A stretch of 64,000 nt of DNA from SAR116 cluster bacterium AG-390-L20 (GCA_003278095.1 QCHB01000008.1:34377-98376), one strand, 5' to 3'; shown: positions 9,357 through 18,084, numbered from the stretch's first letter. Notes: generated from the letters alone by a model not told the origin. A program made the numbers and translations.

Positions 9357-9758
9357 CTATTTATTGACACCTTTTCCTATATGGGCAACGCCTTCAATTT
9401 CCACATATATTTCAGGACTAGCCAAGTTTGAAACTTCGACTAGGGAACAGGCTGGAAAATTGCCTTCAAAGAACTCAGCTCTTGCCTTCCAGACCATTTT
9501 GTTATTTTGAATGCGTGTTACGTAAATGGTCAGTTTGGTGAAGTCAGCCATTGTGCCACCAGCCACTTCAATCAAAGCCTTGTGTTTTTCAAAAATGATT
9601 TTGGTTTGTTCGTATTCATCCTTACCATCAATCGTTACGCCATCCGCATTTCGTGACGTTAATCCAGCAATGTATGCTATGCCGTCACATACAATACAAT
9701 TAGACCAAAGCTTTGGTGCAGGTTCGCTCACTTTCGGGCTGGTGTACCGGGTAATCAT
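9357..9758 (-). CDS. RidA (YjgF/YER057c/UK114) family protein
   Basis: A 133-residue RidA-fold protein, typically a trimer that hydrolyses reactive enamines/imines. IAGLTSRNADG near residues 30-40, the helix before TIYVTRIQN, and FFEGNFPACSLVEVSNLASPE match the family; the arginine in WKARAEFF lies where RidA proteins bind the substrate carboxylate. AAAGGA precedes the ATG. The codons are visibly more GC-rich than those of the neighbours, suggesting a recent gain from a less AT-rich donor. Confidence 0.85.
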   Translation of the reverse strand: MITRYTSPKVSEPAPKLWSNCIVCDGIAYIAGLTSRNADGVTIDGKDEYEQTKIIFEKHKALIEVAGGTMADFTKLTIYVTRIQNNKMVWKARAEFFEGNFPACSLVEVSNLASPEIYVEIEGVAHIGKGVNK

Positions 9759-9806
9759 TTTTAAATCCTTTCATTATACATATCTAAAGTTTAATTAGAA
9801 AATCAA

Positions 9807-10211
9807 CTAATTCTGGTTATTAAATTCAGGGTCTATGGGAACTTTGATTCCATTTAGAAGATGATTAGTCCTACCGGCAAGAGACACAATAGATAGAAAC
9901 TCGGCATATATTTCATCATTCATACCTTTGGCTCTAGCTGCAGCGGTATGAGAGTGAATACAGTACTCACAACTATTAGCTATAGAAACAGCTGCATAGA
10001 TAAGTTCTTTGGTCATAGGATCTAAATGACTAGGTCTAGCCATCACTGATTTTACATCATTCCAAGTATTCTCAAGCAAATCTTCATTGAAGGCAAGATA
10101 GTACCATAAATTATTTATGAAATCGTTATCACGCGTGGAACGAATATCATCGAAAACAGCTTTTACACGAGGATTAGATTCTGGATTTTGAGGTGGTGAT
10201 AAAGTGGGCAT
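9807..10211 (-). CDS. Carboxymuconolactone decarboxylase / AhpD-like family protein
   Basis: A 134-residue protein with the AhpD-type motif CEYCIHSH (CxxC plus His three residues on) near residues 53-60, followed by the helix TAAARAKGM. AhpD-like proteins use the CxxC pair in peroxide reduction or thiol exchange. It lies 48 bp upstream (on the minus strand) of the RidA gene and is probably co-transcribed with it. Confidence 0.82.
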   Translation of the reverse strand: MPTLSPPQNPESNPRVKAVFDDIRSTRDNDFINNLWYYLAFNEDLLENTWNDVKSVMARPSHLDPMTKELIYAAVSIANSCEYCIHSHTAAARAKGMNDEIYAEFLSIVSLAGRTNHLLNGIKVPIDPEFNNQN

Positions 10212-10342
10212 TAGATAGCCTTTCTTTTCAAGAGTTACAATATTTTATCATTTGATTTAATTTAATTATTAGAACAATATTTATTCAATCTATAATTTAA
10301 TCTAAAATAGTAATTTTTAAAATTATAACTTTTGAGGAATTC

Positions 10343-11245
10343 ATGACTAAACCTAAAATATTTGTGACGGGTGGAAGTGGAAAAGCTGGTAAGCATTTAA
10401 TCCAATATTTGTTAGAAAAAGGATATTCCGTCGTAAATGCTGATCTTGTTCCACTTGTGATGAATGGAGTAGATAATATAAACTTAGATATAACTGACTC
10501 TGGTCAAGTCTTTAATGCTTTATCGGGTTATGCAAATATACCAGAACTTAAATTAGGTGAAGGTATAAAAAATTTCAAAGCAGTTGTTCATTTAGCAGCA
10601 ATACCAAGAATTTTAGTCAAGCCAGACAATGAAACTTTTCGTATCAATACATTAGGCACTTATAATGTCATGGAAGCAGCTACAAAACTAGGAATTAAAA
10701 AAATTATCTTTGCATCCTCGGAAACAACATATGGCTTTTGTTTTGCCCAGGGTAATCCAATTCCTAAATGGCTTCCAATTGAAGAAGATTATGAAACAAG
10801 TCCTACAGATAGCTATGGGCTTTCAAAAGTGTTGAACGAAAAAACTGGTAAATCTTTTCAAAAAAGAACTGGTATTGATATTTATGCATTAAGAATTGGT
10901 AATATAATTGAACCTGATGAATATCATAGATTTGAAGAGTTTTGTGAAAATCCAAGCATAAGATTAAGAAACCTCTTTAATTATATTGATGCAAGAGATT
11001 TAGCTCAAGCGATAGAACTGTGTATTAAAAAAGATGGACTTGGTTATGAGGTTTTTAATGTTACCCATAATATTAACTCAGTTAGCTTAGCAACTGAGGA
11101 AATAATTAAGCAATTTTTTCCAAATGTTAAAATGAGAAGAGATATGGAAAAATATGAGTCAATATTATCTTCAAAGAAAATTAGAGATGTTTTAGGGTTT
11201 AACCCGGCACATGATTGGAAAAAATATTTAAAAGGATATTTATAA
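10343..11245 (+). CDS. NAD-dependent epimerase/dehydratase (extended SDR)
   Basis: A 300-residue extended short-chain dehydrogenase. FVTGGSGKAGKHL is the Rossmann glycine motif; the catalytic pair is in DSYGLSKVLNE (YxxxK) with an upstream serine in FASSETTYG. Such enzymes act on nucleotide sugars or uronate derivatives; the substrate is not evident. A GAGG sequence (GAGGAATTC) is seven bases upstream of the ATG. The stop overlaps the next ATG by one base. Confidence 0.87.
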   Translation: MTKPKIFVTGGSGKAGKHLIQYLLEKGYSVVNADLVPLVMNGVDNINLDITDSGQVFNALSGYANIPELKLGEGIKNFKAVVHLAAIPRILVKPDNETFRINTLGTYNVMEAATKLGIKKIIFASSETTYGFCFAQGNPIPKWLPIEEDYETSPTDSYGLSKVLNEKTGKSFQKRTGIDIYALRIGNIIEPDEYHRFEEFCENPSIRLRNLFNYIDARDLAQAIELCIKKDGLGYEVFNVTHNINSVSLATEEIIKQFFPNVKMRRDMEKYESILSSKKIRDVLGFNPAHDWKKYLKGYL

Positions 11246-11550
11246 TGATAATTGCAGTTGTTACCTTTAATATAGATAAAGAATTAACTAGTTCGCTTCT
11301 AAAAGAGAAGTTTTTAGAAACATCAACCATTTACAAAGATACTCCAGGTTTAATTAGAAAAAACTATATCTGTGATACTTCAAAAAATTTAGCAGGCGGA
11401 GTTTATTGTTTTGATAATATAGAGAATGCAAAAAGTTGGTTTGATGAAGATAGGGTTAAATGGATTACAGACAGGTATTCACCACCTAAAATAAAATTTT
11501 ATGAAAATCCAGTAATAGTTGACAACAATATTGATGAAATAATTTCATAA
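11245..11550 (+). CDS. YdhR-like monooxygenase-fold small protein
   Basis: The likely start is the ATG at 11245, overlapping the epimerase stop as TAATG; an in-frame ATG 30 bases earlier lies inside the epimerase gene and is less likely. The 101-residue product has the TPGLIRKNYICD strand, GGVYCFDNIENAKSWF helix and a strand-rich end that match putative mono-oxygenase YdhR/antibiotic-monooxygenase-like dimeric barrels. Coupling to the epimerase implies a shared pathway, which is unknown. Confidence 0.68.
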   Translation: MIIAVVTFNIDKELTSSLLKEKFLETSTIYKDTPGLIRKNYICDTSKNLAGGVYCFDNIENAKSWFDEDRVKWITDRYSPPKIKFYENPVIVDNNIDEIIS

Positions 11551-11635
11551 AAATTTCCTCATCACTGGGGAGACAACCTCCTCAATATTTCATTTTAATC
11601 ATCTGTATTTATTACATTCTAAAGACTTAAAGAAT

Positions 11636-12190
11636 TTAAGGAGAGAGCCACTCTCCTTGCCAATTAGTTGTCTTTTTGTAATAAGCACGAATATGTTTAG
11701 TCCCTAAAAGCAATAGCTGAATTGATTGTATATTACATACCAAAACGGCAAAACGTTTCTGATCTGGGGCATGATCATAGGCAAGGGGGCTTCCAATGAC
11801 AGTACCTGGACTAGGAATAGTTCCATAAGCTATCCTAGAGTTAGTTGGAACATTTCTCCAGTATGGAATAGTAATGTCGCCAGCCTTAACTTCAACAACA
11901 ACATCCATCTGAATTTGTAATTGCACTTTTGGTAGCCAAATGTGAATTCCAGCACGTGAGTTCTCTTTAAGGGCCAACATTTTTGAAGATGCGTTGTCTG
12001 TATGGAACTCTATCTGGTTATTTTTCCTGTCGCACCGTCTCATAACTAACGTGCGGGCATTTGGAAAGCCATCCGCACTTGATGTAACAAAGGTAGGGTG
12101 TCTAGCAGGCGATTTTTTGTCAGCCTTTCCCCGAGAAATCTGTGCCCAGCCAAAGTTCAAAAAATCATCTAATTTTTGAAAAACTTTCAT
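11636..12190 (-). CDS. Pyridoxamine 5'-phosphate oxidase-like FMN-binding protein
   Basis: A 184-residue split-barrel protein. ARHPTFVTSSADGFPNARTLVMR (two strands near residues 28-50) and FHTDNASSKMLAL (about 78-90) match the FMN-binding core of PNPOx-like proteins; the C-terminal WQGEWLSP resembles the final strand of the family. The known PdxH C-terminal signature is not complete, so a PNPOx relative rather than true PdxH is safer. Its codon use is less AT-biased than that of the neighbours. Confidence 0.8.
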   Translation of the reverse strand: MKVFQKLDDFLNFGWAQISRGKADKKSPARHPTFVTSSADGFPNARTLVMRRCDRKNNQIEFHTDNASSKMLALKENSRAGIHIWLPKVQLQIQMDVVVEVKAGDITIPYWRNVPTNSRIAYGTIPSPGTVIGSPLAYDHAPDQKRFAVLVCNIQSIQLLLLGTKHIRAYYKKTTNWQGEWLSP

Positions 12191-12215
12191 TTATATAATA
12201 TTTAAATATGACTAT

Positions 12216-13328
12216 TTAGTATGAGTTGCTTTTAAGATAATAATCCATTCTATTAATTGAACGTATGTTAAAATTCATTTTTTTTCCATTCCGCATTACA
12301 TCAACTTTAATCATTACTCCATAATTTCCAGAACTCCAGACAGTTTTATAAAAAGATTCTAAATTATTAACAAATTGTCCATTTACTGCTGTTATTTCAT
12401 CGTCTGGCTTAATACCGACTTTGTAAGAAGGTCCATCTTTACTAACTTTAGTAACAACAATTTTACCACTATTATCATCTGAAGATAATCCAATATAAGG
12501 ATTAACATTTGAAGTTCTACGACCATATCTTACTAAATCTTTCATGATTGGTTTTAAAAGATTAATAGGAACAAACATGTTTCCTGGAGAAATTATCTCC
12601 GGGCTTACAGCATCTCTAATAAAAAGGGAACCTATTCCCACTATTTCACCTTGGGAATTAATTAAAGGGGCTCCTGCCCAAGCTGGATTATTTGGTAAAG
12701 TGTAAATAGGTTTCTCTAAGTAATATTCCCACCAACCAGCGAAGGGCCTTCTAGAAACCATCTTAGCTAAAGAACCAATACCCATAGTTGGTGAAGGAAG
12801 TATAAAAATAGAATCGTCCATTTTAATGTTACTTGAGTCACCTATTTTTAGAGATTTTAATTTTGTTGGAACTATAGGGGAAACTAAACCAAAACCAGTC
12901 TCAAAATCGTACGCAATTAATCTTCCAGGTATTTTTTTTCCATTAGATAAGCCGATGGTGATTTCACTCGCCTCAAGAACAATATAGCCAATTGTGAGTA
13001 TATTTTTATTATCAATTACTACTCCACTACCTTGTCTGACAGTTCCAAGGCTTTTTGAAGTTCTTGCTTCATCAGGAATTATTGAATGAATACTTACAAT
13101 TGAATTATACAAATCATTGAATTTCTCTTTTTTCAAAATAGTTTCTTTAAATTGACCAATTCCCACTTTTTTTAAATTAACTACATTTTTATTCCAATTT
13201 TCTTTAGATAAAGAAAACATACTAAAAGCACTTTCTTTATCTAAAATTTCTGTATCTCCAAATGAAAGGCTACCGTTAAAAGAAAATATAAATAATAAAA
13301 TAATTAAAAGTTTGTTTTTGATACCCAT
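12216..13328 (-). CDS. Exported HtrA-like protein with PDZ domain, catalytic triad lost (pseudoprotease)
   Basis: The start at 13328 is preferred: an AGGT lies six bases upstream and it opens directly with a signal peptide (to about residue 25). The 370-residue product has a trypsin-like HtrA/DegP domain (about 75-250) and a C-terminal PDZ domain (about 270-360, GPSYKVGIKPDDEITAVNG). All three catalytic positions are changed: the His of LTNNHV-type motifs is Tyr115 (LTIGYIV), the Asp is Gly145 (FETGFGLV) and the Ser of GNSGG is Ala218 (AWAGAPL). The glycines and strands around them remain, so the fold is kept but peptidase activity should be absent. It probably binds periplasmic protein ends as a chaperone or scaffold. 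Confidence 0.8.
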   Translation of the reverse strand: MGIKNKLLIILLFIFSFNGSLSFGDTEILDKESAFSMFSLSKENWNKNVVNLKKVGIGQFKETILKKEKFNDLYNSIVSIHSIIPDEARTSKSLGTVRQGSGVVIDNKNILTIGYIVLEASEITIGLSNGKKIPGRLIAYDFETGFGLVSPIVPTKLKSLKIGDSSNIKMDDSIFILPSPTMGIGSLAKMVSRRPFAGWWEYYLEKPIYTLPNNPAWAGAPLINSQGEIVGIGSLFIRDAVSPEIISPGNMFVPINLLKPIMKDLVRYGRRTSNVNPYIGLSSDDNSGKIVVTKVSKDGPSYKVGIKPDDEITAVNGQFVNNLESFYKTVWSSGNYGVMIKVDVMRNGKKMNFNIRSINRMDYYLKSNSY

Positions 13329-13394
13329 AAAATACCTAATATTATTTAACATATTAAATAAATTAAAATAATTGAAAAAAAATGAAAGAAAAAA

Positions 13395-14138
13395 TTAATA
13401 TTTTTTAAAAACCTTATTTATAACGTGTGTTAATTTATTTTGTATAAGTTTAAAGTCTTGATTTTTTCCTCCAGAGATTTCATCCATATATAAGTCTCTT
13501 CTAACTTCAATCATCACTGATTGAACTCTTTTATCCTTTTTATAGAATTTAAGAGGAACTATTGATCCTTTAAACGGGTTATTAGTTTTTACACTGAAGT
13601 TTAAATTTTTAAATATTTCTTCAAACAATAGTTTCAATCTTTTAGATGTATGAAAATCATCAGTCCCAATACAAATTTCTGGTCTTACCATATTCTGTAT
13701 TAGTTCATATGGTAAGGGATATTTGGGAAAGCTGTGACAATCAACAATTAAAACTTTGTTATGTTCTTCTAGCATTGTCTCAACTATCTTGGTGAATTTT
13801 TCATGATGCTTTTTATAATATTTCTTAATCAATTTATGTTTAATCAATTCAATATTCTTTAAAGATTTACCATCATGTGTTTTTTCATAAATACATCCCA
13901 TTCCAACTTTAGACATTGGTTCTAATTCATCAATTTCAAATCTTTCTACATCTACAAGAAGTCTGGATATAGGAAATTTCAATAAATGAATATTACAAAT
14001 ATCAAACAATTCATCTGTAAAGTGATCAGTCATCTTCAGAAGTTCAATTTGAAGATCTTTTGTTGATAAATTAAAAAATCTTATATATTCGTCTGGGATA
14101 TTTTTAGAGGAGTGAGGAATATGAAGCACTATGCTCAT
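13395..14138 (-). CDS. N-formylglutamate amidohydrolase family protein
   Basis: A 247-residue protein starting with VLHIPHSSKNIPDEY, the family's N-terminal signature, with VDCHSFP near residue 133 and a RRDLYMD stretch near the end. The histidine/aspartate residues could hold a metal for amide hydrolysis. Members act on N-formylglutamate in histidine breakdown, but no hut genes are nearby, so the substrate is uncertain. It abuts the next gene upstream (minus strand) with no gap. Confidence 0.82.
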   Translation of the reverse strand: MSIVLHIPHSSKNIPDEYIRFFNLSTKDLQIELLKMTDHFTDELFDICNIHLLKFPISRLLVDVERFEIDELEPMSKVGMGCIYEKTHDGKSLKNIELIKHKLIKKYYKKHHEKFTKIVETMLEEHNKVLIVDCHSFPKYPLPYELIQNMVRPEICIGTDDFHTSKRLKLLFEEIFKNLNFSVKTNNPFKGSIVPLKFYKKDKRVQSVMIEVRRDLYMDEISGGKNQDFKLIQNKLTHVINKVFKKY

Positions 14139-14558
14139 TTATTCCTCTTCAGATAAAATTGAGATTGATGCCATAGAGGACGTAGGAATATTTTTTTTAA
14201 AGAGCTTTATAATCTTTGCAGTATAATCTACTTGTCCATTCCAACCCATTTTTCTTAATTCATCAAAATTTATTTGATTACCCACATCAAATTCGTTTAA
14301 TAAGTCAGGAAGATCGTTCTCTTCGCAACTCTCAAGTTCAATGGAATATTCTTTATAATCATTTTCGTCATACTTACCATATGTAATTAAGGACCAAGTC
14401 CTAAGACCTTCTTTCAAACCATTTCTTTTAAGATATATATTTTGAACATCTTGACATAAGAATGGACCCACATATCTAAATCCAATGTAAAATACCCGTT
14501 GTCTAGGTAATAGTTTTCTTTGTTTTTCTATTTTTGGGAATTTAACAATATTTGTCAT
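14139..14558 (-). CDS. Hypothetical protein, paralogue of the 31360-31737 gene
   Basis: A 139-residue soluble protein with no domain I recognise. It aligns over most of its length with the protein at 31360-31737: both start M-T-x-I-K-F-P-like, then share LPRQRVFY, CQD, YLKR, WSLITY, YSIEL and a (K/R)x(G)WxGxVD block near the end. The start is fixed by GGAGG nine bases upstream. A structured leader shared with two other genes precedes it. Presence of two copies in the accessory island suggests cargo of a mobile element. The stop abuts the N-formylglutamate amidohydrolase start. Confidence 0.75.
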   Translation of the reverse strand: MTNIVKFPKIEKQRKLLPRQRVFYIGFRYVGPFLCQDVQNIYLKRNGLKEGLRTWSLITYGKYDENDYKEYSIELESCEENDLPDLLNEFDVGNQINFDELRKMGWNGQVDYTAKIIKLFKKNIPTSSMASISILSEEE

Positions 14559-14560
14559 TT

Positions 14561-14623
14561 GTGCCTCCGCTTTAGTACTTTAGGCTAGATGCCAAGGCGT
14601 ACAAGTTGGTAATTAAATGCCTT
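14561..14623 (-). ncRNA. Structured 5' leader, copy A (possible SAM-II/SAM-V-like riboswitch)
   Basis: Read on the minus strand: AAGGC (14623-14619) pairs with GCCUU (14598-14594) around a 20-base loop. Then GGC-AUCUA-GCC (14593-14583) forms a hairpin, followed by UAAAGUACUAAAG and the GGAGG ribosome site (14568-14564). ACUU in the loop can pair with AAGU in the tail, giving a pseudoknot that would hide the ribosome site. Copies B and C keep the loop and tail but change the stems with pairing preserved. The layout resembles SAM-II/SAM-V riboswitches known from marine alphaproteobacteria; the ligand is inference. Confidence 0.65.
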
Positions 14624-14733
14624 AAATATACATAATAATTTCTAAGGACGATTTCAAGCTTTTTGCAAAATCACATATAAAACCAAAGAATATTTTTTTT
14701 ATAAAAACAAATCGAGTAGATATATTCACGATT

Positions 14734-15081
14734 TCAAAAATTAAAAATCAATTGGTTTTCATGAGATGTTTCTCGATAGGAATGATGTTTGTAAAATAAA
14801 CGAAAATAAATAATAACTAAAACATAATCATCAAATTTAGAATTATTTTTTAATTTATTCATTAAAAAAATCAAATATTGAATTATGTAATTTATCTCTA
14901 ATCTTAGACCTTTTGCGCCGTGTTTATTATAAACTCTATTAATTAATTTATAAATATATCCATTGTAATAACCAAAAAAATGGTCCGCATCATATAAGTC
15001 CATATTTAAATGACGATATAAATCCTCATTTAATTTACTTATAATTTCTTCTTTAATTTTGATTTGGAACTTAGAATGCAT
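14734..15081 (-). CDS. Hypothetical protein
   Basis: A 115-residue protein, rich in Lys, Asn, Tyr and Leu, predicted to be mostly helical with a hydrophobic stretch (INYIIQYLIFLMNKL, about residues 63-77). No recognised motif. It is isolated between the leader of the 14139 gene and the extensin-like gene, in the part of the window where unknown genes begin to dominate. Confidence 0.5.
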   Translation of the reverse strand: MHSKFQIKIKEEIISKLNEDLYRHLNMDLYDADHFFGYYNGYIYKLINRVYNKHGAKGLRLEINYIIQYLIFLMNKLKNNSKFDDYVLVIIYFRLFYKHHSYRETSHENQLIFNF

Positions 15082-15125
15082 TCTATAAATTTAAAAGAAA
15101 ATTGATTTTGATCAATAAAAATATC

Positions 15126-15734
15126 TTATTTGATAATGGATTTAAAATAGCACTTTAACCCAAAACCATTATCAAAATGGAAATGGTCGTGGTGTGCTTG
15201 ATCTGAATCGGGAGTTAAAATATTGTTAAAATAATTACAAGCTACTTTGTAGGCTTTTTTCAATATCTGTCCTTTTTCTGTGTTTTTATTCCAATCGATT
15301 TTTACATTAGCACCATCAATATCTGATATATCTAATGCAGTGCCATAGCTGTGTTCACTGTAAATTTTTGATCTTGCTATAGTTCTACAATTGTAAGAGC
15401 CCATGTGGGTAATAGTTTTTGCTTTAATTTCGTTTAAATATTTTCCTACTTTTAAAGCAGTTGGACAAGATAAGGTTACGTCTCCCGAAAGTTTGGTGTT
15501 ATTATATGATTTAACTCTTACTGCATTATTAACTCTGCATTGACCTTTTTTGAAAGATCCTAAAGATTTGAAATTTTTAGAATAATTTTTCAATTCTTCA
15601 ATACAAGATTTTCCACCATTATATAGTGTAAGGTATCTTAATTTATTGAAAGAATGACTTAAAAAATTGAAATAAAATTCAGCAATAATAACAGCTATTA
15701 TTAATGTTATGAAAAAAGTGATTATTCTGAGCAT
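15126..15734 (-). CDS. Extensin-like C-terminal domain protein (membrane-anchored)
   Basis: A 202-residue protein with an N-terminal membrane helix (about residues 4-24) and an extensin-like C-terminal domain common in Alphaproteobacteria. Hallmarks are a conserved CRVNNAVRV strand, SCPTALKV, YNCRT and the SEHSYGTALDISD motif, which carries the H-x-x-G-x-A-x-D metal/catalytic arrangement of D-Ala-D-Ala carboxypeptidase-like (LAS) folds, with a later DHFHFD histidine site. It probably acts on peptidoglycan in the periplasm. Confidence 0.82.
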   Translation of the reverse strand: MLRIITFFITLIIAVIIAEFYFNFLSHSFNKLRYLTLYNGGKSCIEELKNYSKNFKSLGSFKKGQCRVNNAVRVKSYNNTKLSGDVTLSCPTALKVGKYLNEIKAKTITHMGSYNCRTIARSKIYSEHSYGTALDISDIDGANVKIDWNKNTEKGQILKKAYKVACNYFNNILTPDSDQAHHDHFHFDNGFGLKCYFKSIIK

Positions 15735-15776
15735 TATTTACTTATATAAAAAATAAAATATTTTAAAATAAATTAA

Positions 15777-16298
15777 TTACTTTTCATGAACTTTATTACC
15801 GCTTACCCAAAAGAACTTTACACCAAGTTGTTTAGCTGCAGAATAAATCCTGTGTTCATATTTTCCCCAAAAACCATTCGTATCATATATGGCGACGGCA
15901 GGCTTTTTTCCAGTCAGTGTAGAGGCAAACACAGCCTGTTGAATGCTATCTAAGCTACTTCTCTTATCTAATCCTCCTTCAATGACATATTCATCTGTAA
16001 CTATATCTATTCTTATAGATGCCACTCGTGGAGTAGAACCATTTATATTATAATCATAATTATAAGTAACTTCAGTTTTACCACCTAGATGATTTGCAAG
16101 TCTAAGGTTAAAAGTATCTTCATTTCCAAAAGACATGCTACTTGAATTTGATGATTTGCTTTGACTATTAGAGCCTCTATGACAGTGATAATCACCAGTA
16201 CTACGGTTATTATGACAACCTTGTTTGTTTAATCCACCACCATGTGAAAATGCATTAGAGGATAAAAAAAGAAAAAGGATGATAGTTAAATATTTCAT
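15777..16298 (-). CDS. Exported YHYH-domain protein
   Basis: A 173-residue protein with a signal peptide (residues 1-18) directly followed by a Cys/His-rich YHYH-type motif (SHGGGLNKQGCHNN, then DYHCHRG). A Ser/Asn-rich linker (about 45-58) leads to a C-terminal alpha/beta domain (about 65-173), where VASIRIDIVTDEYVIEGGLDK resembles the strand pair of PD-(D/E)xK-like nuclease folds. The cysteines and histidines could bind metal. Function unknown. Confidence 0.62.
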   Translation of the reverse strand: MKYLTIILFLFLSSNAFSHGGGLNKQGCHNNRSTGDYHCHRGSNSQSKSSNSSSMSFGNEDTFNLRLANHLGGKTEVTYNYDYNINGSTPRVASIRIDIVTDEYVIEGGLDKRSSLDSIQQAVFASTLTGKKPAVAIYDTNGFWGKYEHRIYSAAKQLGVKFFWVSGNKVHEK

Positions 16299-16320
16299 AT
16301 AATATCCTTTTCTTTCTTAA

Positions 16321-16506
16321 TTATTTAAAGATATTCATAATTTTTCTACTCATATAAGATCTTGCTCTAGAACTGATCTTACCCGTAACTCTATTAGTAA
16401 CTCTTGTTCCAATTTTATTTCGCTTTACCGCATTTACATCCCCAAGTATTTTGGCTGTTGTATACAGAAAAGATCTAATTTTACCGATTGTTATTTTTTT
16501 CATCAT
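16321..16506 (-). CDS. Small basic hypothetical protein
   Basis: A 61-residue, strongly basic protein (many Arg/Lys) with a short hydrophobic N-terminal half. It lies 22 bp upstream of the YHYH gene on the same strand. No motif is recognised; the composition could reflect nucleic-acid or membrane-surface binding. It is short, so being a real gene is moderately supported by its position and the absence of any other frame. Confidence 0.42.
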   Translation of the reverse strand: MMKKITIGKIRSFLYTTAKILGDVNAVKRNKIGTRVTNRVTGKISSRARSYMSRKIMNIFK

Positions 16507-16625
16507 ACAATAATAAAAATGTTTTTTTATAAGTTTACTTGTTTATTATTACTTAAAATTAAAAATTGTATAGTAAGCAATTGTAAAATTACTTTTTATT
16601 TACTTTATTTTTTTGAAACAAAAAT

Positions 16626-17198
16626 ATGTCTAAATTAAAAAAACAATTTTGGTTCTACGGTGTCATACCTATTCTAATTCTTTATTTTTTTGCGCTTCAT
16701 TTTTGGGGACAAAATCTTACTTTAGGTTTCAATGATTGTTTACCAAATCGAAGTTGTTCAGATTTTTTCATGAAAGAATTACAGAGATCTCAAAACTTTG
16801 TATACATAATTAGCATTTTAATATTTTCTTGGACAATTTGGAATAGTTATAAAGTGTTTCAAATTTCTAAAACAAACCAAAATAAAAAAATAAAGATCAT
16901 CTCAAGGGTATCTGTTATTATCTGTCCAATAATAGCCATTTTATTATTTCCATTTATCGCTCTTGAGCTTGCTAGAACCCCAAGTTATTTGATGAATTTT
17001 TATTATGATTTGTGGGTATATATTCTTCAATCACTTGGAGGGGCACCCGGGAAATTTGGTATGGGTTATTACATAGCAAACATAGTCTTATTTGTAATTA
17101 TTCAACCGATATTAATTTTAAGTTTCTTTATCCTTTGGATAAAACAAAGAAAACAAAATGCTCTTATTCAATCTGAATTAAATTTAGAGGATCAATAA
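16626..17198 (+). CDS. Hypothetical integral membrane protein
   Basis: A 190-residue protein with about four transmembrane helices (near residues 10-30, 56-76, 92-113 and 152-178). It carries a NDCLPNRSC loop with two cysteines between helices 1 and 2, and a charged C-terminal tail. No family recognised. Its stop overlaps the next ATG by one base, so the two are translationally coupled. Confidence 0.6.
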   Translation: MSKLKKQFWFYGVIPILILYFFALHFWGQNLTLGFNDCLPNRSCSDFFMKELQRSQNFVYIISILIFSWTIWNSYKVFQISKTNQNKKIKIISRVSVIICPIIAILLFPFIALELARTPSYLMNFYYDLWVYILQSLGGAPGKFGMGYYIANIVLFVIIQPILILSFFILWIKQRKQNALIQSELNLEDQ

Positions 17199-17392
17199 TG
17201 AGTGATTTAATAAAAACCTTTTTCTTTGAATGTGTTGAGATAATGAGGTTTTTATCTGCTTATACTTTTTTTACATATAAAGAAATTAATACGATTGTTT
17301 TCCTATTGATTGAACCATTTTTAGTTATATTATTCTTTTTATTGTGGAGATTTGAAAAAAATAAAAATAAGAAACTAAGAAAATTAACCTGA
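17198..17392 (+). CDS. Small membrane protein coupled to the preceding gene
   Basis: A 64-residue protein with one strong hydrophobic helix (about residues 30-52) and a basic end (KNKNKKLRK). It starts at the ATG in TAATG, overlapping the upstream stop. Unknown function, probably a partner of the upstream membrane protein. Confidence 0.5.
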   Translation: MSDLIKTFFFECVEIMRFLSAYTFFTYKEINTIVFLLIEPFLVILFFLLWRFEKNKNKKLRKLT

Positions 17393-17419
17393 TTACATTA
17401 AATAGATAAAAATATAAGT

Positions 17420-18084
17420 TTATTTTTTAATAATTGAGTTAATTATACCTACAATGACTGGGCAATAATTTGCAGGACCAGCAAATTGAAGAGATAATTT
17501 TAATGCATTATCTTTATCTAAAAAATGAAAAGCTGTGTGCATAACATCTAGTACATAGCCACCATTGTTTAAATTGGCATTTTGAATTCTGTCCCATATA
17601 TCCTTTGTTGTGTCATTTTTACTAACTAAGTCTTTGCTATCCCTCCATGAATATCCTTCAAGAAGATATCTACATAGTAGTGCCATTACCCCAGAACAAT
17701 TTCCTGCATCAGGGTGATAGTGGGTAATACGTGCTTCTTGCCTTGCATAATATATAATTTTATTCGTTGGTATTTTTTTAAAGCGGCTAATGGTGCAATT
17801 CTATGGGCAGGACCACAGCCGGCAGTAGCGCCCTTTAACTCTTCATTGACTTGTATAGAAGCATCATCAACATTTACACCTTGAGATACCTTTTGAAAAA
17901 CCATTGCAAAAGTAGGTCCTGTGTCAAAAGCATCTGTTTTCCACCAATGATAGTAGCGTTTAACCAAGTCATTTTTATTAAATCCATTACTTGTAATTAA
18001 GCTTTTAGATAGGATTTTAGCAAGCTCAGTTGGTCCACCGTTTTTATCACCGTCGATATAACCTTTAAGTATTACACTGTGCAT
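17420..18084 (-). pseudogene. ADP-ribosylglycohydrolase-like gene split by a one-base shift in an A7 run
   Basis: The first part (18084 down to about 17780) and the second part (ending 17420) together align along the whole intact protein at 31959-32645: both share GDKxGGPxELAKILSKSLI, AFDTGPTFA, TAGCGPAHR and LCRYLLEG. Reading leaves frame at a run of seven A (17773-17779 on the plus strand as T). After a -1 step it continues KKIPTNKIIYYARQEARIT, matching the intact copy's IPTNQLISIARKEAKIT. Eight A would restore one 665-base gene. The run sits in the register A AAA AAA, a classical -1 slippery heptamer, so expression by slippage is possible; a decayed gene or an assembly error are the alternatives. 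Confidence 0.72.
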
